The translations under genes were made by a program, and so were the position numbers. DNA of 64,000 nt from Streptomyces spectabilis (GTDB lineage Bacteria > Actinomycetota > Actinomycetes > Streptomycetales > Streptomycetaceae). The stretch covers positions 1,736,001 through 1,800,000 of the forward strand of contig NZ_CP023690.1 in the NCBI RefSeq assembly GCF_008704795.1, given 5' to 3'. Each line of letters opens with the position of its first letter. Positions within the stretch are counted from its first letter, which is position 1. Shown here piece after piece: positions 1-8,187 of the stretch. Below the pieces are notes generated by a model. That model saw only the letters and a program-made list of their open reading frames with translations. It was not told the origin of the DNA and did no database searches.

Positions 1-651
1 CGCCATCACGACGGTGCCGCCCGCGGCCAGCGGCGCGAACAGCTCCCAGGCCGCCGCGTCGAAGGTGATCACGGTCTTCTGCAGCACCCGGTCCCGCGCC
101 GAGAGCCCCTGGTGGGCCAGCGACCAGGCCACGCGGTTGGCGATGCCGGCGTGCTGGATGACGACGCCCTTGGGGCGGCCGGTGGACCCCGAGGTGTAGG
201 TGAGGTACGCGGCGTGGTCGCCGGAGACCTCGGCCGCCGCGTCCTCCTGGGGGACCCCGTCGAAGGCGTCCTCGTCCAGGACGGCGACGCGCCCGGGCAG
301 GGCGGCTTCGAAGAGCCCGGCCGAGGTCCGCGTGGTCAGAACGAGGACCGCCCCGCTGTCCCGGGTCACCCAGGTGTTCCGCTCCGCCGGGTGCCCCGCG
401 TCGAGGGGCACGTACGCCGCGCCGGCCCGCCATACGCCGAGCAGCGCCGCGAGCAGGTCGCGCCCGCGTGGCAGGCACACCGCGACGCGCGACTCGGGCG
501 TGACGCCGCGCGCCACGAGCAGCCGCGCGACGTCGCCCGCCCGCCGGTCGAGCTGTGCGTAGGTGAGGGAGCCGAGGTCGTCCTCGACCGCGACGGCCCG
601 CGGCGTCGACGCGGCCTGGGCGGCGATGAGCTGATGGAGCGGGACAGTCAT
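1..651 (-). CDS. NRPS adenylation protein, N-terminal part (runs off left edge)
   Basis: Starts at ATG 651 and is open to base 1, so about 217 N-terminal residues are present and the C-terminal part is outside the window. The start resembles the N-terminus of an adenylation domain (SLTYAQLDRRA, then LLGVWRAGAAYVPLD), and the A3 phosphate-binding motif TSGSTGRPKGV lies at about residues 154-164. Adenylation domains activate an amino acid as aminoacyl-AMP and load it on a carrier protein. The specificity residues lie further downstream, so the substrate cannot be read. It is the last visible gene of the minus-strand operon, 35 bp after sbnB, so Dap is one plausible substrate (inference). It could be a stand-alone A domain or the first domain of a larger NRPS. 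Confidence 0.9.
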   Translation of the reverse strand, partial: MTVPLHQLIAAQAASTPRAVAVEDDLGSLTYAQLDRRAGDVARLLVARGVTPESRVAVCLPRGRDLLAALLGVWRAGAAYVPLDAGHPAERNTWVTRDSGAVLVLTTRTSAGLFEAALPGRVAVLDEDAFDGVPQEDAAAEVSGDHAAYLTYTSGSTGRPKGVVIQHAGIANRVAWSLAHQGLSARDRVLQKTVITFDAAAWELFAPLAAGGTVVMA

Positions 652-686
652 GTCTGTTTCTCCGTAAGAGTGGTCGAGCCGCGCTG

Positions 687-1715
687 TCAGAGGGCCCGCG
701 CCGGCAGGAAGTCGCTGACGACGGTGCCGATGCCGCAGCGGCGCGCCTTGTCGTGGACGAACCGGGCCAGGGCCAGGTCCAGGACGCCGAGGCCGAACGG
801 CGAGAACACCAGCGGCCTGCCCGGGGCGGGGCGCAGCACGGCCCGCCCGCGAAGGAGTGCGCCGACACCGGCCTCGATGAAGTCCCGCCCGCCGGTCTCC
901 TGTTCGGCCAGGTGGACGGAGGTGCGCTCGCGGCAGACGTGGTCGACGTCGTCGACGACGTTGTGCGCGCCGAGGATCGCGGGCACGGTCAGGTCGCGCA
1001 GGGACACGTGCAGCACGACGGCCGACGGCGGGCAGGCGGCGAGTCCGGTGTGCGGGGTCGCCGCGGTCGTGGCGAAGGACACCAGGTCGTGGTCGGCGAG
1101 GGCCTCGTCGAGCCGGTCGCGCCTGCGCACCTTGACGCCGGGCAGAAGCCGCGCGTTGTCCCGGGCGAAGCACCGGGCCCGCTCGGGGTCGCTGTCGTAC
1201 AGGGTGAGGTCCGTCAGTTCCGGCCGGTCGGCCGCGAGGAAGCGCAGGACCTCGCGGTTGATGACGCCGCAGCCGACGAGCGTGACGCCGGTGGGCCTGC
1301 GGTCGCCGAGCAGCAGCCGGGCGCCGAGCGCCGCGGAGGCCGCGGTGCGCCGGGCGGAGATCATGGAGGCCTCGATCAGGGCCTCGGGGTGGCCGTTCTT
1401 CAGGGAGTTGAGCAGGATCGCGGCGCTGGCCCGCTGGAGGCCGGAGGCGACGTTGTCGGGGAAGGAGGCGATCCACTTCATCCCCGCGACGTCCTCGCCG
1501 CCCTGCTCGCCGTCCGCCGCCGCGCTCGCGCCGAGGTAGGCGGGCAGCCCGATGATGCGGTCCTTCGGCCGGTCGGGGAAGCGCAGGAACACGGAGTGCG
1601 GAAGGCTGGTGCGGCCTTCGTCGTGCGCGGTGTACGCGTCGGCGACCAGGTCGATGAGCTCCCGCTCGCGCCCGGCGAGGAGCCCCTCCACCGCGCCGTG
1701 TCCGAGGATCAGCAT
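687..1715 (-). CDS. sbnB: SbnB-type dehydrogenase of 2,3-diaminopropionate synthesis
   Basis: 342 residues, ornithine cyclodeaminase/mu-crystallin fold. The Rossmann stretch TGVTLVGCGVINREVLRFL follows ARRTAAASALGARLL, typical of the family. Paired SbnA/SbnB make L-Dap: SbnB oxidatively cleaves N-(1-amino-1-carboxy-2-ethyl)-glutamate with NAD to give L-Dap, 2-oxoglutarate and ammonia. The frame is open upstream, but ATG 1715 matches the family N-terminus (MLILGHGAV) and gives a 7-base overlap with the end of the sbnA homologue, so that start is chosen. The neighbouring sbnA decides Dap synthesis over plain ornithine cyclodeaminase activity. 2-Oxoglutarate released here is also the co-substrate of the two oxygenases in the same operon. 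Confidence 0.88.
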   Translation of the reverse strand: MLILGHGAVEGLLAGRERELIDLVADAYTAHDEGRTSLPHSVFLRFPDRPKDRIIGLPAYLGASAAADGEQGGEDVAGMKWIASFPDNVASGLQRASAAILLNSLKNGHPEALIEASMISARRTAASAALGARLLLGDRRPTGVTLVGCGVINREVLRFLAADRPELTDLTLYDSDPERARCFARDNARLLPGVKVRRRDRLDEALADHDLVSFATTAATPHTGLAACPPSAVVLHVSLRDLTVPAILGAHNVVDDVDHVCRERTSVHLAEQETGGRDFIEAGVGALLRGRAVLRPAPGRPLVFSPFGLGVLDLALARFVHDKARRCGIGTVVSDFLPARAL

Positions 1716-2728
1716 GCCGCCACCGCCATGGTGTGTCCCTGTTCCTTCCACAGGTGCTCGACGTCGCCGAAGTGGCGTCGCACCCAGTCGTCGTCGTAGA
1801 TCGTGTCGAGGTAGCGGTCGCCGCGGTCCGGGAAGACCAGCACGCAGGTGCTGCCCGGGGGAACGCGGTCCGCGAGCTTGCCGAGCGCGGCGGTGACGGC
1901 GCCGGACGAGCCGCCCGCGAGGATCGCCTCGCGCAGCGTCAGGGTCCGGCAGCCCACCACGCACTCCAGGTCCGAGACGAGGACCACCTCGTCGGCGGCG
2001 CTGGGGTCGAACAGCTCGGGGCGCACGGCGGCGCCGTGCCCCGGCAGCAGGCGCGGCCCGGGCGGCCCGCCGAACAGCACGCTGCCGAGCGCGTCGACGC
2101 CCACGACCGTCGTGGCGAGCCCGCGGTCGCGGATGTACTGGGCGCAGCCGCGCAGGGTGCCGCCGGTGCCGGTGGAGCAGAAGAGGTAGTCGACCCTGCC
2201 GTCGAGCGCCTCGTCGATCTCCCGCATGGTGCGCTCGTGGGCGCGCGGGTTGAGCGGGTTGCGGTACTGGTTGGGCCAGTACGCGCCGGGCGTCGTCGCC
2301 ACCAGTTCGCGCACCCGCGCGAGGCGGCTCGGCAGATAGGCGCCGGTCTCCGGGTCGGGCTCGGTGACCAGGTCGACGGTGACTTCGTAGGCGCGCAGGA
2401 TCGCCAGGTTCTGCCGGGTGGTGCGCGGGTCGACGACGCAGACGAAGTCGATGCCGTAGTAGCGGCAGATCTGCGCGATGCCGATCGCGAGGTTGCCGGA
2501 GCTGGACTCCACGACGGTGGACCGGCCGGGCAGCAGCTCGCCGGCGCGGATCTTGCCGAGGAGCATGGAGAGCGCCGAGCGGTCCTTGACGCTGCCGCCG
2601 GGGTTGGCGGACTCCAGCTTGGCGAAGACCCGGGAGCCGAGGCTCGGCAGGAGCCCGCCGAGCTCCACCAGCGGGGTGCCGCCGACGGCGTCGAGGATGC
2701 TGTCGTGGACCGGGGTGCGGGCGCTCAC
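1709..2728 (-). CDS. sbnA: SbnA-type PLP enzyme, N-(1-amino-1-carboxy-2-ethyl)-glutamate synthase
   Basis: 339 residues, cysteine synthase-like PLP enzyme. The N-terminus (ILDAVGGTPLVEL) and the PLP-lysine motif NPGGSVKDRSAL are clear, followed by ESSSGNLAIGIA and the phosphate-binding loop STGTGGTLRGC. In the staphyloferrin B pathway SbnA joins O-phosphoserine and glutamate, giving the intermediate that SbnB cleaves to L-2,3-diaminopropionate. The GTG start at 2728 overlaps the stop of the condensation gene (GTGA), showing translational coupling, and the 3' end overlaps sbnB. The pair strongly indicates a Dap-containing product, as in viomycin-type, alanosine or dapdiamide pathways. Which of these, if any, cannot be told from the window. 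Confidence 0.9.
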   Translation of the reverse strand: MSARTPVHDSILDAVGGTPLVELGGLLPSLGSRVFAKLESANPGGSVKDRSALSMLLGKIRAGELLPGRSTVVESSSGNLAIGIAQICRYYGIDFVCVVDPRTTRQNLAILRAYEVTVDLVTEPDPETGAYLPSRLARVRELVATTPGAYWPNQYRNPLNPRAHERTMREIDEALDGRVDYLFCSTGTGGTLRGCAQYIRDRGLATTVVGVDALGSVLFGGPPGPRLLPGHGAAVRPELFDPSAADEVVLVSDLECVVGCRTLTLREAILAGGSSGAVTAALGKLADRVPPGSTCVLVFPDRGDRYLDTIYDDDWVRRHFGDVEHLWKEQGHTMAVAAC

Positions 2729-4107
2729 GCCTGCCCGCCGCTCAGCGCGAGCAGCAGGTTCCGCTCGGTGTCGTCGGTGAGCGGGACCCGGGCGACGCGG
2801 GTGTCCGGCGCCTCGACGGCGGCCGTGACGCACCGCTGGAACTGGTCGAAGAGCCGCTGGGCGGTGGCCTCTTCGAACAGGTCGGTGTCGTAGCGCAGGG
2901 CGACCGTGAGGCCGTGCGCGTCCCGGGTGATCTCCAGGGCCAGATCGCACTGGCCCTCCAGGTGCGGGATCTCGACATAGCCGAGCTGGTGTCCGGCGAG
3001 GGTCACCGTCTCCCCCGCGACCAGGCCGTCCATGCCGTGCCCGAACCGGTCGGTGGCGACCATGGTGACGGAGATCCGGAACAGCGGCCCGGAGGAGCCC
3101 TGGGCGACCAGCGGGAACGGGTAGGAGACGCGTGCGGTGGCCTGCCGGACGCGGTCGGCCGCCGCGTCCACGGCGTCGCCGAGGGTGGTCTCGCGGTCGA
3201 ACCGGGCCCGGATCAGGACCGGGTTGACGAAGTAGCCGATGATGTCGGCGGCCGCCGCGCGCCGCGTGGAGGCCGGGCAGGCGATGAGGAAGTCGCTCTG
3301 GCCGGTGCAGCGGTGCAGCATGGCCTGGAAGGCGCCCACCATCAGGGCGAACGGTGACACGTGGCGCTCGGCGGCGGCCTTGGACACCGCGTGCGCGAGC
3401 GCGTCGGGCAGTCTGCGCACCAGGCTGGCCCCGGTGTGCGAGGACGCCTCGGGGCGCGGCCGGTCGGTGGGCAGCTCGGCGGGTGTGGAGCCCTCGCACT
3501 CGGCGCGCCAGAACTCTCCCTGGCCGGTGCCGCGCGGCGAGTCGAGCAGGGTCCGCTCGCGCCCCACGAACTCGTCGTAGTCGTGCGCGATGGGCCGCCA
3601 GTCGGGCTCGCGCCCGGCGACCTCCGCCTCGTAGGCGGCGAACAGGTCGCGCCACAGCAGCCACTGCGAGATGGCGTCGGTCGCGATGTGGTGCGTGACG
3701 ACGACCAGCAGCGCGTCCGTGCGGCGCAGCAGGAGCGTGGCCCGCACCGCCCCCTCGTCCCGGAGCCTGAAGGGCCTGCGCACCTCGGCGTTGACGCGCC
3801 GGCGCAGCTCCTCCTCGGTGGCGTCCGGCACCTCCACCACCGCGATCTGCGCGGCTTCCTCGGGGGTGTCGACGACGCGCCGGGGCCGGCCCGCGACCTC
3901 GGTGTAGCGCGAGCGCAGCATCGGGTGCCGGGTGAGCAGCGCCCGCCAGGCCCGGTCGAGGGCGGCCAGGTCGGGCGCGGGCGTGATCCGGCCGCCGCCC
4001 GCGAGGTTGTAGGTGGTGGACTCGGGGTGCAGCGTGTGCAGCAGCCACAGCCCCTCCTGCCCCACCGACAGGGGCAGTGTCCCGGCCAAGGGGTCGGTGC
4101 GGTCCAT
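2725..4107 (-). CDS. free-standing NRPS condensation domain
   Basis: 460 residues, the length of one condensation domain with no A or T domain attached. The C1-like start LPLSVGQEGLWLLHTLHPES and the active-site motif HHIATDA (His139, His140, Asp144) are present; the usual Gly after the Asp is Ala. Condensation domains transfer a carrier-bound acyl or peptidyl group to a carrier-bound amine. The preceding gene in the operon is the ACP, three bases upstream, and the next is sbnA (GTGA overlap). The simplest reading is that this protein amidates Dap or another amino acid with the acyl group made by KAS III, reductase and ACP (inference). Confidence 0.88.
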   Translation of the reverse strand: MDRTDPLAGTLPLSVGQEGLWLLHTLHPESTTYNLAGGGRITPAPDLAALDRAWRALLTRHPMLRSRYTEVAGRPRRVVDTPEEAAQIAVVEVPDATEEELRRRVNAEVRRPFRLRDEGAVRATLLLRRTDALLVVVTHHIATDAISQWLLWRDLFAAYEAEVAGREPDWRPIAHDYDEFVGRERTLLDSPRGTGQGEFWRAECEGSTPAELPTDRPRPEASSHTGASLVRRLPDALAHAVSKAAAERHVSPFALMVGAFQAMLHRCTGQSDFLIACPASTRRAAAADIIGYFVNPVLIRARFDRETTLGDAVDAAADRVRQATARVSYPFPLVAQGSSGPLFRISVTMVATDRFGHGMDGLVAGETVTLAGHQLGYVEIPHLEGQCDLALEITRDAHGLTVALRYDTDLFEEATAQRLFDQFQRCVTAAVEAPDTRVARVPLTDDTERNLLLALSGGQA

Positions 4108-4110
4108 GCG

Positions 4111-4356
4111 TCAGACTCCCGCCTTGGCCTCGACGAGGAAGTCGACGACGTCGCGGACGCGCAGCAGGGTCGCCACCGTGTCGTCGGGCACCGAGAGCTG
4201 GTACGTCTTCTCGACGGCGGCGAGCAGATCGACGCGGGTGAGCGAGTCCATGCCGAGCTCTTCGAAGCTGGACTCGGCGGTGACCTCGCCGTCCAGGTCG
4301 AAGGCGGTGTCCTGGACGAGGCGGACGACGTCGGCGGTGAGTGTGTCTCTGGCCAT
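4111..4356 (-). CDS. stand-alone acyl/peptidyl carrier protein
   Basis: 81 residues, usual carrier-protein length. The phosphopantetheine attachment motif is ELGMDSLTRVDL with Ser38 as the modified residue. LGMDSL is closer to acyl carriers than to the GGHSL form of peptidyl carriers. A strong ribosome site (GGAGAAGAGG) precedes ATG 4356. It lies between KAS III and the condensation protein, so it probably carries the acyl chain handed to the condensation domain. The divergent Sfp-type transferase at 9111 is the likely activating enzyme. Confidence 0.9.
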   Translation of the reverse strand: MARDTLTADVVRLVQDTAFDLDGEVTAESSFEELGMDSLTRVDLLAAVEKTYQLSVPDDTVATLLRVRDVVDFLVEAKAGV

Positions 4357-4423
4357 GGTGACCTCTTCTCCGTGCGGTTGGGGACGTGACTGGTTGCGCT
4401 GGGTGGTGCGGTGCGGACGCCGG

Positions 4424-5404
4424 TTACGGCATGCGCACGATCTGGCCGGCGTAGGTGAGCCCGGCGCCGAAGCCGAGCAGCAGCACGATGTCGCCCGGTG
4501 TGCTGCGGCCGCTGTCGTAGAGGCTGCTGAGGGCGAGCGGCACGGACGCGGCCGAGGTGTTGCCGGTGACGACGACGTCGTTGACGACGCGCTCCGGGGG
4601 CAGGCCCAGTTCGTGGGTGAGGGTCCTGATGATGCGGTTGTTGGCCTGGTGGGGCACGAACCAGTCGACGTCGTCGATGGTCAGGCCCGCGGCCGCGCAG
4701 GCGCGGTGGGCGACGTCGGGCATGGTGGCCGTCGACCACTTGTAGACCAGCGGCCCGTTCATCTGGACGTACTCGCGGCCGTCGGCCTTCTCCGTGATGC
4801 CGAGGACCTTGTGCCGGGCGCCGTCGCTGCCCCACACGGCGGGTCCGACGCCCACCTCGGCGGAGCGGGAGACGACGGCGGCGCCGGCCCCGTCGCCGAA
4901 GATGACGAAGGTGTCCGGGTCCTGGGGGTCGATCCAGTCGCTGGTGCGCTCGGCGCCGACGACCAGGACGGTACGGGCCTCGCCGAGGCGCACCGCGTTG
5001 GAGGCCATGGCGAGGGAGTAGGTGAAGCCCGCGCAGACCGCGTTCAGGTCGTACGCGCCGGAGTTGGGCAGTCCGATGCGGCTCGCCACCTCCGGGGCGA
5101 TGCCGGGCATGCGGCGCTTGCGGGTCGCGGTCGCGACGATGGTGAGGTCCACCTCCGCCGGGTCGACGTCCGCGTGCACGAGCGCCTTCTCCCCGGCCGC
5201 CACGGACATGGCGACCAGGTCCTCCTCCTCGCCCGCGTGGTAGCGGGTCTTGATGCCCGTGCGCTGCTCGATCCACTCGGGGGACACCGTCGTCAGCGGC
5301 GCCAGCTCCTCGTTGGTGAGCAGCCGGGCGGGCCGGTAGGCGGCGATGCCCGTGATGCGCGAACCGTAGGTGCGCTCGTCTTGCAACAGGTCTGCCAGGG
5401 GCAT
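4424..5404 (-). CDS. 3-oxoacyl-ACP synthase III (KAS III/FabH-like)
   Basis: 326 residues from ATG 5404, which has the site GAGGAAG just upstream; the frame is open further upstream but lacks a better start. The thiolase-fold Cys-His-Asn triad is intact: Cys124 in NAVCAGF, His252 in VPHQANNR and Asn282 in TGNTSAAS. FabH-type enzymes condense an acyl-CoA with malonyl-ACP; pathway versions also form starter units or transfer acyl groups to O or N. Placed beside a dedicated ACP and, at the operon start, a FabG-like reductase, it probably makes a short 3-oxoacyl-ACP that is then reduced. A true fatty-acid fabH is less likely because no fabD/fabF is adjacent. Confidence 0.88.
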   Translation of the reverse strand: MPLADLLQDERTYGSRITGIAAYRPARLLTNEELAPLTTVSPEWIEQRTGIKTRYHAGEEEDLVAMSVAAGEKALVHADVDPAEVDLTIVATATRKRRMPGIAPEVASRIGLPNSGAYDLNAVCAGFTYSLAMASNAVRLGEARTVLVVGAERTSDWIDPQDPDTFVIFGDGAGAAVVSRSAEVGVGPAVWGSDGARHKVLGITEKADGREYVQMNGPLVYKWSTATMPDVAHRACAAAGLTIDDVDWFVPHQANNRIIRTLTHELGLPPERVVNDVVVTGNTSAASVPLALSSLYDSGRSTPGDIVLLLGFGAGLTYAGQIVRMP

Positions 5405-5447
5405 GTCTTCCTCGACTTCTCTGAAGTGTCCTCGGCGCTCGGGGCGC

Positions 5448-6422
5448 TCAGGTGTCCGAAGGCTCGGCCATGGCGACGGCGATGCGCCGGGGGCCTGTGA
5501 AGGGCTCACGCGCGTGCGCGGTGAGCATGTTGTCGACGATCAGCACGTCGTCGCGCCGCCAGTCGAAGCGGACCGTCGCGGCCCGGTAGGCGGCGCGCAG
5601 CTGGTCGGTGACGGCGTCGGGGATCGCGCCGCCGTCGCCGTAGTAGGTGTGGGTCGGCAGGTCCGGGTCGTCGAAGATGGCCCTCAGGCCCGCGCTCACG
5701 TCCTTGGCGAGGGTGGTGAGGTTGAAGAACGTGGCGTGGTTGAACCACACCTGCTCGCCGGTGCCGGGGTGGCGGTGCACGGCACGCCGCACCGCGGTGG
5801 TGCGCAGGCCGCCGCCGGGGCGCCACTCGGCGGTGATGTCGTGCTCCGCGCAGTACGCGGTGACGGCCGCCTTGTCGGTGGTGTTGAAGGCCTCCTGCCA
5901 GGGCACGCCGAAGCCCGGGTGGAAGTTGCGCACGACCTGCCAGCCGCGCCGCTCGAACTCCTCGCGGACCTCCGGGTCGAGGGAGCGCAGCACCTGCCGG
6001 GTGTCGGCCAGCGGGGTCGCGCCCTGCGTGGTGGGCGGCTCGACGCAGTAGAAGTACAGGGTGCGCGGCCACACCGCCTGGTAGGAGTTCTCGTTGTGCA
6101 GGAAGATCTCCTCGTCCTGCGGGTAGTCGGTCGAGGTGTACACCTGGCCCTTGATGGTGCTGCGGGGCGAGGACCGCTCGGCGTAGGCCAGCGGCGGCGT
6201 GCCCGAGAAGGCGCGGACCGCCCCGTCGAAGCCGTCGACCCCCGCCACGTCGAAGCCGCGCAGGAGCAGCGCGCCGCGCTCGGTGAGCTGCGCGCGCAGC
6301 GCGGCCCGGTGGGTGTGGATGTAGTCCTGGACCCGGGTTCCCGGGTCCTGTGGCCGGTGGAGGCCGGGCAGGGTACCGGCGCCCGCCCAGCCCGCGGGCA
6401 CCTCTTCGACCTGGTGGCTCAT
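5448..6422 (-). CDS. Fe(II)/2-oxoglutarate oxygenase, TauD/SyrP-like (copy 1)
   Basis: 324 residues from ATG 6422. Iron ligands appear as HNENS, an H-x-E variant like that of clavaminate synthase, with a distal His in DNMLTAHAREPF and the 2-oxoglutarate Arg likely in GPRR close behind. The family hydroxylates, desaturates or epoxidises carrier-bound or free amino acids. It is a clear paralogue of the next gene upstream: both share SSPRSTxxGxVYTST / NSPRTKxxGxVYTST, HNExSY and the xFYC block. Two such enzymes in one operon suggest successive oxidations of one substrate or action on two residues. The exact reaction cannot be predicted. Confidence 0.87.
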   Translation of the reverse strand: MSHQVEEVPAGWAGAGTLPGLHRPQDPGTRVQDYIHTHRAALRAQLTERGALLLRGFDVAGVDGFDGAVRAFSGTPPLAYAERSSPRSTIKGQVYTSTDYPQDEEIFLHNENSYQAVWPRTLYFYCVEPPTTQGATPLADTRQVLRSLDPEVREEFERRGWQVVRNFHPGFGVPWQEAFNTTDKAAVTAYCAEHDITAEWRPGGGLRTTAVRRAVHRHPGTGEQVWFNHATFFNLTTLAKDVSAGLRAIFDDPDLPTHTYYGDGGAIPDAVTDQLRAAYRAATVRFDWRRDDVLIVDNMLTAHAREPFTGPRRIAVAMAEPSDT

Positions 6423-6460
6423 GGCTGTCTCGCTCTCTCGCTCTCCGCGGCCCGGCGCCG

Positions 6461-7396
6461 TCAGTCCGACATGGCGACGAGGACGCGCCGGTCGCCGGTG
6501 AACGGGCGGCGCCCGTGCGCCAGCAGGACGTTGTCGATGAGCAGCAGGTCGCCCTGGTACCAGTCGACGTCGACGGCGGCTTCGAGGCCGCGGTCGCGGA
6601 TCTGGGTGACGTACTCGCCGGGGATGCGGCCGCCGTCGGCGAAGGTGACCATCTGGGGGAGCTGGTCCTCGGGCAGGATCGCGGCGAGTTCGGCGGCCGT
6701 CTCGTCGCCGAGCCCGGCCGGGTGCCACTGGTCGGCCTGGTTGAACCACACCTCGGCGCCTGTGACCGGGTGCCGGGTGGTGGCGGGCCGCACGGACTCC
6801 ACGCGCAGGGAACCGTCGCGCTGCCAGTCCCACTCGGCGCCCGAGCCCTTCAGGAAGTCCTCCACGGCGCCGCGCTCGGCGGTCTCGAAGGTGTCCTGCC
6901 AGCTCTTGCCGAGGCCGTAGCCGTCGTGCAGGTTCTGGATGTAGCGCACGCCGCCGGAGAAGGCCTCGCGCACCTCCGGGTCGAGGGCCGCCAGCCACCG
7001 GGCGGCGTCCAGGACGGGCGTGGCGCCGCCGCCGCCGGGCCGGATCGCGCAGTAGAAGGCGAGCCGGGCGGGCCACACGTGGGCGTAGCTCATCTCGTTG
7101 TGCATGGAGATGGTGAACTCGGGCGGGTACTCGGTGGACGTGTAGACGTTGCCGCCGACCTTGGTGCGCGGCGAGTTGCCGTGCACGTAGGCGAGGCGGT
7201 GCGGCAGCAGCCGGTCGAGGACCCGGTCGAGTTCGTCCGTGCCGACCTCGAACCCCCGGAACACCAGCGCCCGTTCGCGTACGAGGGCGGCGTCGAGGCC
7301 GCCGTCGAGCTCGTCGATGCGGGTGAGCAGCTCGTCGGCGCCGCCGCCGACGGCCGCCCGTACCTCGTGCGGGGCCCAGGTCTGGGATCGCGTCAT
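6461..7396 (-). CDS. Fe(II)/2-oxoglutarate oxygenase, TauD/SyrP-like (copy 2)
   Basis: 311 residues. Iron ligands are HNEMS (H-x-E) and the distal His in DNVLLAHGRRPF, followed by GDRR for 2-oxoglutarate binding. ATG 7396 overlaps the stop of the thioesterase gene (ATGA) and the stop lies 38 bases before copy 1. It is similar to copy 1 along its whole length, so the two probably arose by tandem duplication. The H-x-E form separates both from classical TauD (H-x-D) and places them with the clavaminate-synthase/SyrP group often found in NRPS clusters. Confidence 0.87.
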   Translation of the reverse strand: MTRSQTWAPHEVRAAVGGGADELLTRIDELDGGLDAALVRERALVFRGFEVGTDELDRVLDRLLPHRLAYVHGNSPRTKVGGNVYTSTEYPPEFTISMHNEMSYAHVWPARLAFYCAIRPGGGGATPVLDAARWLAALDPEVREAFSGGVRYIQNLHDGYGLGKSWQDTFETAERGAVEDFLKGSGAEWDWQRDGSLRVESVRPATTRHPVTGAEVWFNQADQWHPAGLGDETAAELAAILPEDQLPQMVTFADGGRIPGEYVTQIRDRGLEAAVDVDWYQGDLLLIDNVLLAHGRRPFTGDRRVLVAMSD

Positions 7397-8187
7397 GTCG
7401 CTGTCGTTCCTCTCGCGGTTGCCACCGGGGCGGGCGCGAGCCGCTCGGCGATGTCCGAGGTCAGCTCCGCCTCCCTGGGGGCGAGGTAGAAGTGGTCTCC
7501 TGAAAACGCCCGCAGCGCGAAGTCACCGGTGGTGAACCCCTCCCAGGCGCGGACCCGGTCGCCCGAGCACCCCGGGTCGCGGTCCCCCAGGTAGGCGGTG
7601 ACGGGCGCGCGCAGCGGGGCCGCGTCGGCGGCGGGCGCGTACGTCTCGATGAGCCGGTAGTCGCTGCGCAGCACGGGCAGCAGCAGCTCCCTCAGCTCGG
7701 GCTCGGCGAACGGGTCGACGCCGCCGAGCGTGCCGAGGCGGCGCACGGCGGCGAGCAGGACGTCGTCGGCCGCGCGGTGCAGCGTGGTGCGCCCGCCGTA
7801 GCCGGGGGCGGCCCGCGCGGACACCATCACGTGCACGGGGGCACGGCCCGCCCCCGCCTCGAGGCGCCGCGCGACCTCGTAGGCGACGGTCGCGCCCATG
7901 CTGTGCCCGAACAGGGCGAGCGGCACGTCGTCGTAGGCGGCGAGCGCCGCGGTGACGCGGTCGGCCAGCTCGGTCATGGACTCCACGCACGGCTCGTCGA
8001 GCCGCTCCTGCCGCCCGGGGTAGCGCACGGCGAGCACGTCCACGGTGGTGGGCAGGCGGTGCCGCCAGCCGTCGAAGAGCCGCGCGGTGCCGCCCGCGTG
8101 CGGGAGGCACACCAGGCGCAGCCGCGGCGGCTGCGGCCGCCCGGGGGCGCGGTGGAACCAGAGCCCCGGATCGTCCGGCGCGGTCAC
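7393..8187 (-). CDS. type II thioesterase (GrsT/TesA-like)
   Basis: 264 residues from GTG 8187, whose first bases overlap the stop of the reductase gene (GTGA). Alpha/beta hydrolase with LVCLPHAGG near the start, the nucleophile elbow FGHSMGAT (Ser96) and the catalytic His in FSGDHFYL (His232); the Asp is probably in YLGDRDPGC. Such enzymes clear mis-primed carriers or release products in PKS/NRPS systems. With no thioesterase fused to the visible condensation protein, it could also serve as the release enzyme here (inference). Confidence 0.9.
   Translation of the reverse strand: MTAPDDPGLWFHRAPGRPQPPRLRLVCLPHAGGTARLFDGWRHRLPTTVDVLAVRYPGRQERLDEPCVESMTELADRVTAALAAYDDVPLALFGHSMGATVAYEVARRLEAGAGRAPVHVMVSARAAPGYGGRTTLHRAADDVLLAAVRRLGTLGGVDPFAEPELRELLLPVLRSDYRLIETYAPAADAAPLRAPVTAYLGDRDPGCSGDRVRAWEGFTTGDFALRAFSGDHFYLAPREAELTSDIAERLAPAPVATARGTTAT

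Noticed and set aside
112..5500. Long plus-strand frames opposite the biosynthetic operon
   Set aside because: They are antisense shadows caused by high GC third positions; they lack ribosome sites and family motifs, while the minus strand shows full enzyme families.
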